Positions 1 to 8,261 of a stretch of 64,000 nt of DNA are shown here, piece after piece. The stretch is from Lacinutrix algicola (GTDB taxonomy: Bacteria; Bacteroidota; Bacteroidia; Flavobacteriales; Flavobacteriaceae). The stretch is taken from positions 310,001-374,000 of the forward strand of contig NZ_LIQH01000039.1 in the NCBI RefSeq assembly GCF_001418085.1. Direction: 5' to 3'. The notes below the pieces were generated by a model. It was not told where the DNA came from and did not search any database. It saw nothing but the letters and a program-made list of their open reading frames with translations. Position numbers and translations under genes: made by a program. The stretch's first letter is position 1. Each line of letters opens with the position of its first letter.

Positions 1-2
1 AA

Positions 3-215
3 ATTCAAGATACTATTATTTGGTTAAGAGATGAAAAAAGAGATGTTTCTGAAGTAGAATATCACAAAAGCTTAATTAATATAATAGATGAGCCAATTGT
101 TAAACGAAAACTATCAGAGATGTTTGATAGTATTTTTAATACTGATTTTGAGATTCAAACAATAGAGGAACAGATAATTGAGTTGCAAAAATTAAAAAGT
201 AAACTAAAAAAGTAG
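3..215 (+). CDS. C-terminal fragment of an unidentified protein, cut by the window edge
   Basis: The third forward frame is open from the window start to a TAG at 213-215, giving 70 residues rich in Glu, Lys and Ile (includes IDEPIVKRKLSEMFDS), probably helical. The stop shares one base with the GTG start of the HNH gene (TAGTG), so the two genes are translationally coupled. HNH proteins of this type are often encoded just after an ATPase (PtuA-PtuB in Septu and in some retrons), so an ATPase tail is a reasonable guess. No ATPase motif lies in the visible part, so this cannot be shown. Confidence 0.7.
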   Translation: MQDTIIWLRDEKRDVSEVEYHKSLINIIDEPIVKRKLSEMFDSIFNTDFEIQTIEEQIIELQKLKSKLKK

Positions 216-1132
216 TGTTATATATAGATCCAAACTCGTTAAAAATTAAAAAATCTAAAAAGGCTCATTTAGAGCACTTGATTGATTTAATATATGAACG
301 CATTGATAATCTGGAAAATTTATATTCTAAACGTTTATTTAATAACTTTATAAGTGATGATTTAGAAACTATATTAATTGGAGATCCTCTTCAAATTCTT
401 AATCTAAGCAAAAGGTTAAACAGTCAAATTGGATCAAACTCTAAATTGAAGAAAGATGTAGGTTATGTATTTAGTTACGATTGGTTTATTGATAAAACAA
501 TAAAAAGATATTCTGGTTATGATCTAGCAAAAATGTTAGATATGCCAACTTGTACTTACTGTAATAGAAATTACACTACTACGGTTATCAGTAAAAATAA
601 AAAGAAAATAATAAGACCACAATTTGATCATTATTTTGATAAAAAAAGACATCCTTTATTATCTCTTTCTTTTTTTAATTTAATTCCAAGTTGTTCAACT
701 TGTAATAGTAATATCAAACATGGTAAAGAATTCAGTCTTAATTCTCATATTCATCCTTATATAGACAATGTTGTAGATGGTTTTGAATTTTCATATAGTT
801 ATAAATCTGATCCTTATTATAAGAATGGATTAAAAGTAGATGTGAATGTACATAGTGATAGATTTTTAAAGAATTTCTTAACGGATTTAGAAATTGAAGA
901 AGTTTATAATTCACATACAGATATTCTTTATGATTTGTTATATACCAAGCAAGCATATTCGGATAGGTATTTAACCATTCTTGAAGATAATATTCTTAAA
1001 GGATTCCATTTGTCTAGAAAAGACATTTATCGACTAGTTTTTGGTGTATATATGGAAAATAAAAATTTTGAGAAACGCCCTTTTAGTAAGTTTAAGAAGG
1101 ATATTTTAAGTGAGTTAGGAATAATTAGTTAA
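215..1132 (+). CDS. HNH endonuclease, PtuB-like
   Basis: This 305-residue protein has a zinc-bound HNH (beta-beta-alpha metal) nuclease core. A CxxC pair (Cys113, Cys116) is followed by FDHYF with Asp138-His139 as the likely catalytic core. Then comes a conserved stretch ending in PSCSTCNSN, with the second CxxC pair (Cys160, Cys163) and the Asn of the fold. The pattern CxYC / QFDH / NLIPSCxxCN matches HNH partners of defence ATPases such as Septu PtuB and the retron-linked HNH family. The GTG start at 215 overlaps the preceding stop, which argues for coupled translation with the truncated upstream gene. DNA or RNA cleavage is inferred from the family. Assignment to Septu itself cannot be made because the partner is off the window. 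Confidence 0.8.
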   Translation: MLYIDPNSLKIKKSKKAHLEHLIDLIYERIDNLENLYSKRLFNNFISDDLETILIGDPLQILNLSKRLNSQIGSNSKLKKDVGYVFSYDWFIDKTIKRYSGYDLAKMLDMPTCTYCNRNYTTTVISKNKKKIIRPQFDHYFDKKRHPLLSLSFFNLIPSCSTCNSNIKHGKEFSLNSHIHPYIDNVVDGFEFSYSYKSDPYYKNGLKVDVNVHSDRFLKNFLTDLEIEEVYNSHTDILYDLLYTKQAYSDRYLTILEDNILKGFHLSRKDIYRLVFGVYMENKNFEKRPFSKFKKDILSELGIIS

Positions 1133-1158
1133 TATAATGAGGTAATAAAAAAATATAG

Positions 1159-1860
1159 ATGAATAGTATAAAGGTCTACGATAATCAATTACAATCAAAA
1201 TTAAGCCATTTAAAACTGCATCCAGCATATTTACCTCACATTGGTTTAAAATATAATGAGGCTCGTGCCAAAACGCTTATTATAGCAGAGAGCCATTATG
1301 TGCACAAGGATTATAATAATAAGTTTTCTGTTGAAGATTGGTACAATAATCCAAAAGTTATTTACCAGGCACTTGATGCAAAAAATAAAGGTTATAAAGG
1401 TTGGTTTAATACTAGACAAGTTTTAGAGTATTATCAAAGTTCCAATCCATTAGCAAAAGGTCATGGGATTTTTAATAATCTTGAAATAGCATATAAAGAA
1501 ATAGGTTCAGAAGTAAAGCTATTTGATGAATGCGTATACCTTAATTACTTTCAAAGACCATCTGAGGTTGAAGGAGACTCCATTAAAGTACAAGAAATAG
1601 ACAGTGAAATTGCTTTAGAAAACTTGATGGTTCTTAACGAAGTTTTAAAACCAAACAAAATCATTTTTGTAAGTAGTAAAGCGTATCATAATTTTATGTC
1701 TAATGTAACTAAAGCGCAAAAAGACCAATTACCTTATGTTGGTTCTGTTCCACATCCATCTGCAAGTTCTTGGTGGAATAGAAAATCTAAAAAGTATGGT
1801 TTAAACGGAGCAGCAGCAACAGGTAAACAGAAGTTTATCCGCATTATGACACCAAAATAA
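1159..1860 (+). CDS. Uracil-DNA-glycosylase-superfamily-like protein
   Basis: This 233-residue protein looks like a member of the uracil-DNA glycosylase fold. Near the N terminus a hydrophobic strand leads into AESHY (residues 43-47), the position of the first catalytic motif in this superfamily. Near the C terminus, after a strand IIFVSSKAY, comes VGSVPHPSASS with His199-Pro-Ser, matching the second active-site motif (HPS). The spacing and length fit small single-domain members. Whether it excises a base, and which, cannot be read from the sequence. It starts 26 bases after the HNH gene and ends 16 bases before the next gene, so it is probably cotranscribed with both. Glycosylase activity against modified phage DNA is an inference from context. 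Confidence 0.6.
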   Translation: MNSIKVYDNQLQSKLSHLKLHPAYLPHIGLKYNEARAKTLIIAESHYVHKDYNNKFSVEDWYNNPKVIYQALDAKNKGYKGWFNTRQVLEYYQSSNPLAKGHGIFNNLEIAYKEIGSEVKLFDECVYLNYFQRPSEVEGDSIKVQEIDSEIALENLMVLNEVLKPNKIIFVSSKAYHNFMSNVTKAQKDQLPYVGSVPHPSASSWWNRKSKKYGLNGAAATGKQKFIRIMTPK

Positions 1861-1876
1861 AACTATTCACTTATCC

Positions 1877-3454
1877 ATGAGCATCTCCCAATTACAAACC
1901 AATCAAGTCAAAGCACCATATATGGGTAAGCCTCATTATCCTATTACTGGGCTGGATCAATTGGGTTTAAACCTTACAAGCGAGCGTATTTTCGATTGTT
2001 TGCTTCCAGGACTTAATAATGTAACACAGCGTATTCGATATTATTCGTTTTATAGTTGGTTTTTTCAGTGGTATGCAGCGCATATTGGCAATACATCGGT
2101 TAAACAACAAAACAGCTATCTAAGACGAGCAGAATTTATATTGGCACTCGTTGCTGCACATAATCAAAAAGGTGGTGTGCCTGGTATTACAAAAGCACAG
2201 TATATCTATGAGGTTTCAGACGAGGTTATAGATTTAAAGAAAGGCACACAAGAAGGTGGTACTAGTGTAGGTTCGTACTGGAATAATAGTAGAGGAGTAC
2301 TTGGTCAGTACTATATCAGTTCAATAAAGCAATTAGGCATTTTGGCAGATCAAGGCTCTACAAATGGGCTCTATATTCGTACTGATTTTGAGCATGAAAG
2401 CAAAGTGTCTGGAAAACAACTTGCAGAAGCGTTTATAGAGAATACAGCATCTCAACTTTCTGGTTTTATTAAAGCTATAGAAGATAATAGCATATCTAAG
2501 ACAACTTTAGAAGAATTAAAAACTGGCTTCGATATGTTGCTTATTCCAAATAAAAGTAAAGAGCAAAAATTATTCTGGCAATTGTTTTCTGGAGTGGATA
2601 ACCCAAAACTCAAGGTCGATACTTTTTATAGAAAAGAAACGATAAAGTTGGTTTTACAGAGCTTTAACAAAGCATATAACATCCAAAAGTACAATCAACT
2701 CAAAGTACCTTTATCTCTATACGATAAGAAATGGGATATGCTAAGTACAACCACAGAGAAATTGTGGTATTTGTATATGATGGAGCAGTTTTGGAGTGTG
2801 GCGTGCACGAGTGCACTAGATTCTTTTTTAAAAATACTTAAAGACATATCTAATGACAATTGGATTGATGAAGCAGAACTAGTCACTAGCATTATGTCTA
2901 AGTTAGATGTATTATATGAATCTGAAGGAATGCAACCTAAAAAAGACTTGTTTATTGCGCAGCAATTTATGGAGTATTCTGTGGTTGACTTAATAAACTT
3001 AGCAAGAACAGAACCTGATCAGTATATTAAATTAGTATTTATACTTTGTGCAATTCAGAAGTTGTTTCTAGAGAATTGGCCACATTACACAAGTATTTTA
3101 GAGTTTGCAAAAAGTTTTAATATGCATGCTGCAAGTAGTTTTATAGTTTCAATTGCAGATATTGAATCTCAAAATCAGCTAAGCATATCGGACTTTAGTC
3201 ATTATTTTCTAACACGTTACATCATTAATAGACATTACTATGTTGCCTTAAGAAAATTAAGTGCAACACAAAATAGTGCCAAGTTCTATAGAGAAGAAGG
3301 GAATATACGCTATGTGGATAAATTTATATATGGCTATTCATCACCAAGAATACATACACTTGTAGACTTTTTAAAAGATCTTAATCTAATCCATAGAGAT
3401 AAAATTGAACTTACTGAACTTGGGCAGCAAAAACTTAAAGCTTTATCTGTATGA
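1877..3454 (+). CDS. Conserved-looking 525-residue protein of unknown function
   Basis: I do not recognise this family. The protein is soluble, without signal peptide or membrane segments, and mostly predicted helical. The N-terminal region looks conserved: GLDQLGLN (about residue 25), LLPGLNNVTQRIRYYSFYSW (about 43-62) and an arginine pair before a hydrophobic helix. No P-loop, nuclease or HTH motif is visible. The last 60 residues (YGYSSPRIHTLVDFLKDLNL) resemble a winged-helix-like end. Its stop overlaps the next start by four bases (ATGA), so it is coupled to the phospholipase-D-type gene and the two products probably act together. A DNA-binding or scaffold subunit is possible but unproven. 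Confidence 0.75.
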   Translation: MSISQLQTNQVKAPYMGKPHYPITGLDQLGLNLTSERIFDCLLPGLNNVTQRIRYYSFYSWFFQWYAAHIGNTSVKQQNSYLRRAEFILALVAAHNQKGGVPGITKAQYIYEVSDEVIDLKKGTQEGGTSVGSYWNNSRGVLGQYYISSIKQLGILADQGSTNGLYIRTDFEHESKVSGKQLAEAFIENTASQLSGFIKAIEDNSISKTTLEELKTGFDMLLIPNKSKEQKLFWQLFSGVDNPKLKVDTFYRKETIKLVLQSFNKAYNIQKYNQLKVPLSLYDKKWDMLSTTTEKLWYLYMMEQFWSVACTSALDSFLKILKDISNDNWIDEAELVTSIMSKLDVLYESEGMQPKKDLFIAQQFMEYSVVDLINLARTEPDQYIKLVFILCAIQKLFLENWPHYTSILEFAKSFNMHAASSFIVSIADIESQNQLSISDFSHYFLTRYIINRHYYVALRKLSATQNSAKFYREEGNIRYVDKFIYGYSSPRIHTLVDFLKDLNLIHRDKIELTELGQQKLKALSV

Positions 3455-6144
3455 TTATAGAAAGAGCAAATATTCTAGAACTCATTGGTACTGGTAAAAA
3501 CAAATATCACAGTTGCGTAATTACCAGTTATAGTATGGATTTGGCATTTTTTGAGCAATTGGTTTTACCTAAGCTAAAAGCTGCTGGCATTACTAATATT
3601 AATGTCTTTGTAGATGCAACAATGCTTGAAAAATATTTAGGATCGCATCTTGCAGATAATAATAAAAATTATAAAGTTAATTACAGTATTACCGCAATGG
3701 ATAAGTCTGGTGCTTTCCATCCAAAAATAATGTTTCTAGCAGGTAAGACTAGAGGTTATTTATCTGTTGGTAGTGGCAATATAACCTCGAGTGGTTTACT
3801 TTATAATGATGAGATTTGGGCTTCATTCTATTTGGGAGAGAATAAGTTAATAGCACAGCCCATATTTAAACAAGCTTGGAATTATATACAAGACTTAGCT
3901 ACAGATAGTCATAGTATAAATAAAACCAAGATACAGTGGATACAACAACATGCTAAATGGTTGCAATCTCTTAGTGAAATAGATACACAAACAGCTGAAT
4001 TTAATAATAGTACGTTCCAATTCTACAATACAAATAATACAAGTTCTTTGTATAATGATATCTTTAGTATTATCCAGAAACAACCTGAAAGTATTAAGAT
4101 TGTTGCGCCATATTACAACAAATCGGGTGCTTTTATACAAAAGTTAATAGACGATGTACAACCAAAGCATATACATTGCGTAGTTGATACGAGTCATGGA
4201 AGTTTACCAGTAAATTTTAAATCTGATGACTGTCAATTTTCAGATTGGACTATGGTTATGCCAAAGGATGACTTGGGGAAAATCAATCGTTTACATGCTA
4301 AAGCGTTTCAAATAGAATATGTAGACCATACATTATTTATTCTTGGTAGTGCTAATGCTACTTTAGAAGCTTTTGGAATCAGCCATAGAGAAGTTAAAAA
4401 TGATGAAGCAGTAATAGTAATTAAAACGTTTAAGCCTCGTGACTTTTTTAAGGACTTAGGTATTGATATTCCTTTAAATGGTGCTTTAAATATTAATGAA
4501 TTTGAGCAATCATCAACGGAAGAAGTTCTAACAAGCGTTTCGCGAATTAAATTAAAACATGCAGAAACTAAAGGGCTACAACTTACTTTACTGTTAGATA
4601 AAAACATAAATCAATCGGTAATTGTAAAGTTGTTTAGTTCCGATAATAAGATATTAGAGGAAATTTCTGTTGCGAAAAGTAACATAGAGCTAGTTGTAAA
4701 TATCGAAGATGATGAACATCTTTTTAAAGTAGCACTATATGATGATAATTTAGTGGAACGACTTACCACATTTGCTATTGTTCAAAGAAATGAGGTGCTA
4801 AAAAAATCGAATCCAGATGAAAGATTAGCCAAACTACAAAGCTTTGAACATTTAGATATTCTTAACGCATTAGATATTGAATTAGTTTTAAATTTTTTAG
4901 AAGATGAAAAGATTCTAAAAGAAAATAGTAGTTCATTTACAGTTACACCTATGCAAAAATCAGAATCGGAAGATCAGGGAGAAATCCTGTCTGAAACTGA
5001 ATATAATAAAAGAGCAAATCTAATATTAGAGGAACAGGTTTCTGCGGAAACCATAACCTCAATGATTGAAGAGTTTTTAGATGTGCTTAAAATAAGAGAC
5101 AACAACGAAGAGTTGTCAAATAATAATGAAGAAGTAGCTTTGGTTGCAGGTGATGATGGTTTGGATGAGTTACCTGAGCTTAAGTCGCAAACGTATGTCA
5201 TTGGAACAAAAGAAGGTGAGCGCATTAAACGAAAAATAAATAAAACGCTTTTGTCCGTTTGCAATTTGATAAGTAAACGCTTCGACAATAATATACCTTT
5301 AGATGAAAGAACTTTAAACGCCTTCTTTATTGGTTGTCATATTCTTATACATTTTTGGGACGAAGTCTATGAGGAGGAAATTTGCAAAGTAAAAATTCGT
5401 TACAGGCAATTAGATGAATTGGCGAAACTAGAGCGTAGTTTTAAATTGGTGAGAACAAAAAGCCAAATGGATTCTATCGATAACGAAGTGAGTTATTTTA
5501 TAGATGTGTCAAGTCTTCAGAAACTTCAATTTCTGATACAGAATAGTAAAGGAGTCTTTAAAATGACTTCAAAACCTTCTGATCCTACTTTAGTTAAATA
5601 TAGTTTTGTAGATAGTAAACATATAGGTGTTTTAGACAGTGCAAGTATTCTAGTAAAGGTTATTAAAACAGCTTTATGTCCTGTTTTGATAGCGTTAAAA
5701 GAAAATGAATTTCAGATTAAACTAAAAGATAAAATAAAGCTTTTAGTGTTAACAGATCAATTGTTGTCTTCAATGACATGGTCGCCGAAATTGATCTACT
5801 TTAAGGATTTACTATCTTTAAATTTATTCGAGATATTGGCTATTGAAAGCATCGAAGCAGATAGATATACTAAACAAATAGGGCATAATACGAATGTATT
5901 GTTGTCTAAATATTTAAGCTTCAAAATTGAACTTAACCAAAATAAGATTAAGTCAGTTCCAATGGGAAATCACTTATGTAATGAGTTAATATATAGCACT
6001 CAGTTAGGGTTTTGTAAACTAAAAACTGTTAGGAGCAATATGCGAATTGATTTGGAAAGCCCAATTGGGTCATCTCAAAAAAATACTGACTATTTAGGTT
6101 TTTATAAAGTTTTTGTAGGACAGAAAATTAAGTGTTTTCGTTAA
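3451..6144 (+). CDS. Large phospholipase-D-superfamily nuclease-like protein
   Basis: This 897-residue protein carries two PLD active-site repeats in its N-terminal third. One is His90-Pro-Lys92 followed by Gly107-Ser-Gly-Asn110. The other is His282-Ala-Lys284 followed by Gly299-Ser-Ala-Asn302. Two HxK/GSxN repeats in one chain can build one complete active site, as in PLD-type nucleases; the Asp of the classical HKD motif is not conserved. The C-terminal two thirds are long, charged and unassigned, with no Walker motif, so there is no fused helicase. The start lies inside the upstream gene (ATGA). Just after the stop, another frame stays open from 6119 to a TAA at 6260-6262 that overlaps the next start as TAATG. 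The true C terminus may therefore run about 40 residues further, disrupted by one extra A near 6124-6127. Confidence 0.8.
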   Translation: MIIERANILELIGTGKNKYHSCVITSYSMDLAFFEQLVLPKLKAAGITNINVFVDATMLEKYLGSHLADNNKNYKVNYSITAMDKSGAFHPKIMFLAGKTRGYLSVGSGNITSSGLLYNDEIWASFYLGENKLIAQPIFKQAWNYIQDLATDSHSINKTKIQWIQQHAKWLQSLSEIDTQTAEFNNSTFQFYNTNNTSSLYNDIFSIIQKQPESIKIVAPYYNKSGAFIQKLIDDVQPKHIHCVVDTSHGSLPVNFKSDDCQFSDWTMVMPKDDLGKINRLHAKAFQIEYVDHTLFILGSANATLEAFGISHREVKNDEAVIVIKTFKPRDFFKDLGIDIPLNGALNINEFEQSSTEEVLTSVSRIKLKHAETKGLQLTLLLDKNINQSVIVKLFSSDNKILEEISVAKSNIELVVNIEDDEHLFKVALYDDNLVERLTTFAIVQRNEVLKKSNPDERLAKLQSFEHLDILNALDIELVLNFLEDEKILKENSSSFTVTPMQKSESEDQGEILSETEYNKRANLILEEQVSAETITSMIEEFLDVLKIRDNNEELSNNNEEVALVAGDDGLDELPELKSQTYVIGTKEGERIKRKINKTLLSVCNLISKRFDNNIPLDERTLNAFFIGCHILIHFWDEVYEEEICKVKIRYRQLDELAKLERSFKLVRTKSQMDSIDNEVSYFIDVSSLQKLQFLIQNSKGVFKMTSKPSDPTLVKYSFVDSKHIGVLDSASILVKVIKTALCPVLIALKENEFQIKLKDKIKLLVLTDQLLSSMTWSPKLIYFKDLLSLNLFEILAIESIEADRYTKQIGHNTNVLLSKYLSFKIELNQNKIKSVPMGNHLCNELIYSTQLGFCKLKTVRSNMRIDLESPIGSSQKNTDYLGFYKVFVGQKIKCFR

Positions 6145-6261
6145 TGTTGTATTAGTCTTTATAGATATCCAGAAACACATTACTATCAAAGATCAATACG
6201 ACAATGTAAAGGAAAGGTTGAAATCAAGAATAATAGATTTAATAGTTATTGATAATCATTA
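6145..6261 (+). other. Possible displaced C terminus of the PLD-type gene
   Basis: The second forward frame is open from 6119 to TAA at 6260-6262. It translates to a plausible protein tail (contains FIDIQKHITIKDQYDNVKER) but has no usable start codon. Its stop overlaps the ATG at 6262, the same coupling seen elsewhere in this operon. Removing one A from the run at 6124-6127 would join it to the PLD frame. I consider this a likely but unproven extension. Confidence 0.4.
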
Positions 6262-6748
6262 ATGAATAAATTAGAAGAAAGAAAAAAAATAAAGCACGTA
6301 CTCTATATAAAAAAGGTAATCTTTTAGAAGCGTATAAATACGCATGGAAATTACCTTTTACAAGTTTTGTGTCTTGGTACACAAATACACAAAATAGAAA
6401 AAGAAGTGATGGTATGTCTTTTTTTTATGATCCTTTTTTTTCAATTCATTCTTAATTACTCAATCTTCTGAATGGCTTAACCATAATGAAGCTATCCTAT
6501 TATGGGAGTATTATCTAGATACTCAAAAGAATACAGTACTTGAATTTGAGTTATACGTTGCGCATAACAATCCATTACTTTTTATAGAAGGCTATAAAAC
6601 AGGATTAGCCTTTTTAGACAATAAACGATTATGCAAACTAGAAGAACAGAATTTACCAATATCTATTGTAAATGAGCTTAAAATCTGGAATGAATTTAAT
6701 AATTTATTAAACCAAAAATGGAATAATGTTAAGGCTTTTTTTGAGGAA
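6262..6748 (+). pseudogene. Frameshifted N-terminal part of the following nuclease-like gene
   Basis: The ATG at 6262 opens a frame that breaks in an A8 tract (6282-6289). With one more A it would continue as KARTLYKKGNLLEAYKYAWK, a TPR-like helix. That second frame runs to a T8 tract (6434-6441), where one more T would lead from FFYDPFF into NSFLITQSSEWLNHNE and on, without a stop, into the long frame beginning at 6749. Repairing both tracts yields one protein of about 652 residues starting at 6262. Both breaks fall in homopolymers of eight, so sequencing error, decay or slippage-based switching are all possible. Confidence 0.65.
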
Positions 6749-8218
6749 TTGGAATTGGTTCCTCATGAGTTATGTATGGCAGTATGTGCTGCTTTTGAAG
6801 CTTTTATTTATAAAAATCCAGATGATAAATTACGATGGCATTATGCTGTCGAATCTTTAAGCTTACTTATTGCTTTTATTCAAGATAAATATAATTTACT
6901 AACTATTGAAGTAGATGAAATGGCTCTTCATCAAGCGTACTTAGAAGGCGCGATAAAATTAAAGTGTGAAGCTGTTTTTAATGAGGTTTATGATTATGTT
7001 TTATTAAAGGAAAAAACACATAGATATGTCTATGAGCCTAATGTTAATGTTTTTATTGATAATAATGATGCTTTACAACTTCATGGAAGTGATGCTTTTA
7101 ATAAGCAATGGAAATATGATGAGCATAGATATACAGTTAATGAGGGATTGTACTATAGATTTGGAGAACATCTAACGGATGCATTAAAAGGTGCTGATAA
7201 AATTAAATATATAAATGACAATAAAGATCAAAATAACCAATTAGGTAATGCCAGACAATACGCTATTAAACAGGCAATATATGATCTAGGCATAAGTAAT
7301 GAAGATTTAAAGAATAATAAATTGCCAGATCTTAATTTTATTATTTCATTTCTACATGGTATAGCTTGGCGTAAGTTAGAAACTTCTGAAAAACCTTTAC
7401 ATGAAATAGCACGTGCTAGAAAGAATGATTATGCTAAAGGAATTGCAGAACTACTTAATAAAGAGAAGAAAGCTTTAGAATTTATATTTGTGAGTGATAA
7501 AAATATACTACACGATGCAGCTAAAGCTTCTGGATTAAATTGTAAAAAAGAAGAGTTTGATGAATTAATGAATGTATTCTCTTTAAATAGTCAAAGCGAA
7601 ATATTCAATCTATTCAATCTATTTAATCTACCAGTTAGTTTGTGGAAAAAACCATTTATTCAAATAGGAGAGCATATTATTTCTCCAATAAGTGTCCTTA
7701 CTGGATTTACTGGACTTTATACAATATCAGAGTCTATCTTAAAAACCTTTAGACCACAAGATGGTAAAAGGATAGAGGGTATTTTAAAAGACACATATGA
7801 AAATGCAGGATGGAAGACATCTGTATTAAATGATAATCAAGAGTATGGAGATGTAGATGTAATGATGGAGGATGATGAGAATATTGTTTTTATGCAACTT
7901 AAACGTACAACACAAAAAACAAATATGCTTGAACTGAATAATCAGTTACCACAAGATATAAAGGCTCTAAAACAACTTACTGAAGCGAAAGCAGGAAATA
8001 TGACACACAAAAAGGTTCACCTTTGGTATGTTACAACCGCATTTGAGAAAGTAGGGACATGGGAAAAAGAAATTTATCGCGTTAGCTATCAAGATTTAAT
8101 TCATGTAAAACGATTATTAGATTCAGAAGCTGGATTGCGATTTAATAATCTTAATGATTTCATAGAAATGATAGAGTCTGATTTTCTATACAAGGATGCG
8201 ATGCAGAGCATCAGTTAA
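6749..8218 (+). CDS. Protein with C-terminal PD-(D/E)xK-like nuclease motif
   Basis: The intact frame gives 489 residues from a TTG at 6749, but the frame is open back to 6431 and sense-like throughout, so this start is not the biological one. The N-terminal part is helical and unassigned. Near the C terminus sits a restriction-endonuclease-like core: YGDVDVMM with Asp368 and Asp370 (numbered from 6749), then a beta strand IVFMQLKRTT with Gln383-Leu-Lys385. This is the D-x(n)-(E/Q)xK arrangement of PD-(D/E)xK nucleases, with Gln replacing Glu as in some restriction and Mrr-like enzymes. A nine-base triplication at 7604-7630 encodes FNL repeats. It is the last gene of the island and ends 43 bases before the convergent repressor gene. 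Nuclease function is inferred. Confidence 0.65.
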   Translation: MELVPHELCMAVCAAFEAFIYKNPDDKLRWHYAVESLSLLIAFIQDKYNLLTIEVDEMALHQAYLEGAIKLKCEAVFNEVYDYVLLKEKTHRYVYEPNVNVFIDNNDALQLHGSDAFNKQWKYDEHRYTVNEGLYYRFGEHLTDALKGADKIKYINDNKDQNNQLGNARQYAIKQAIYDLGISNEDLKNNKLPDLNFIISFLHGIAWRKLETSEKPLHEIARARKNDYAKGIAELLNKEKKALEFIFVSDKNILHDAAKASGLNCKKEEFDELMNVFSLNSQSEIFNLFNLFNLPVSLWKKPFIQIGEHIISPISVLTGFTGLYTISESILKTFRPQDGKRIEGILKDTYENAGWKTSVLNDNQEYGDVDVMMEDDENIVFMQLKRTTQKTNMLELNNQLPQDIKALKQLTEAKAGNMTHKKVHLWYVTTAFEKVGTWEKEIYRVSYQDLIHVKRLLDSEAGLRFNNLNDFIEMIESDFLYKDAMQSIS

Positions 8219-8261
8219 TTCTCAGGAAGCTACAAATAACTCGAAGCATTAAAAATGAAGA

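Noticed and set aside
1-1132. Firm call of Septu or a retron
   Set aside because: The partner gene is outside the window, and no reverse transcriptase or ncRNA is seen.
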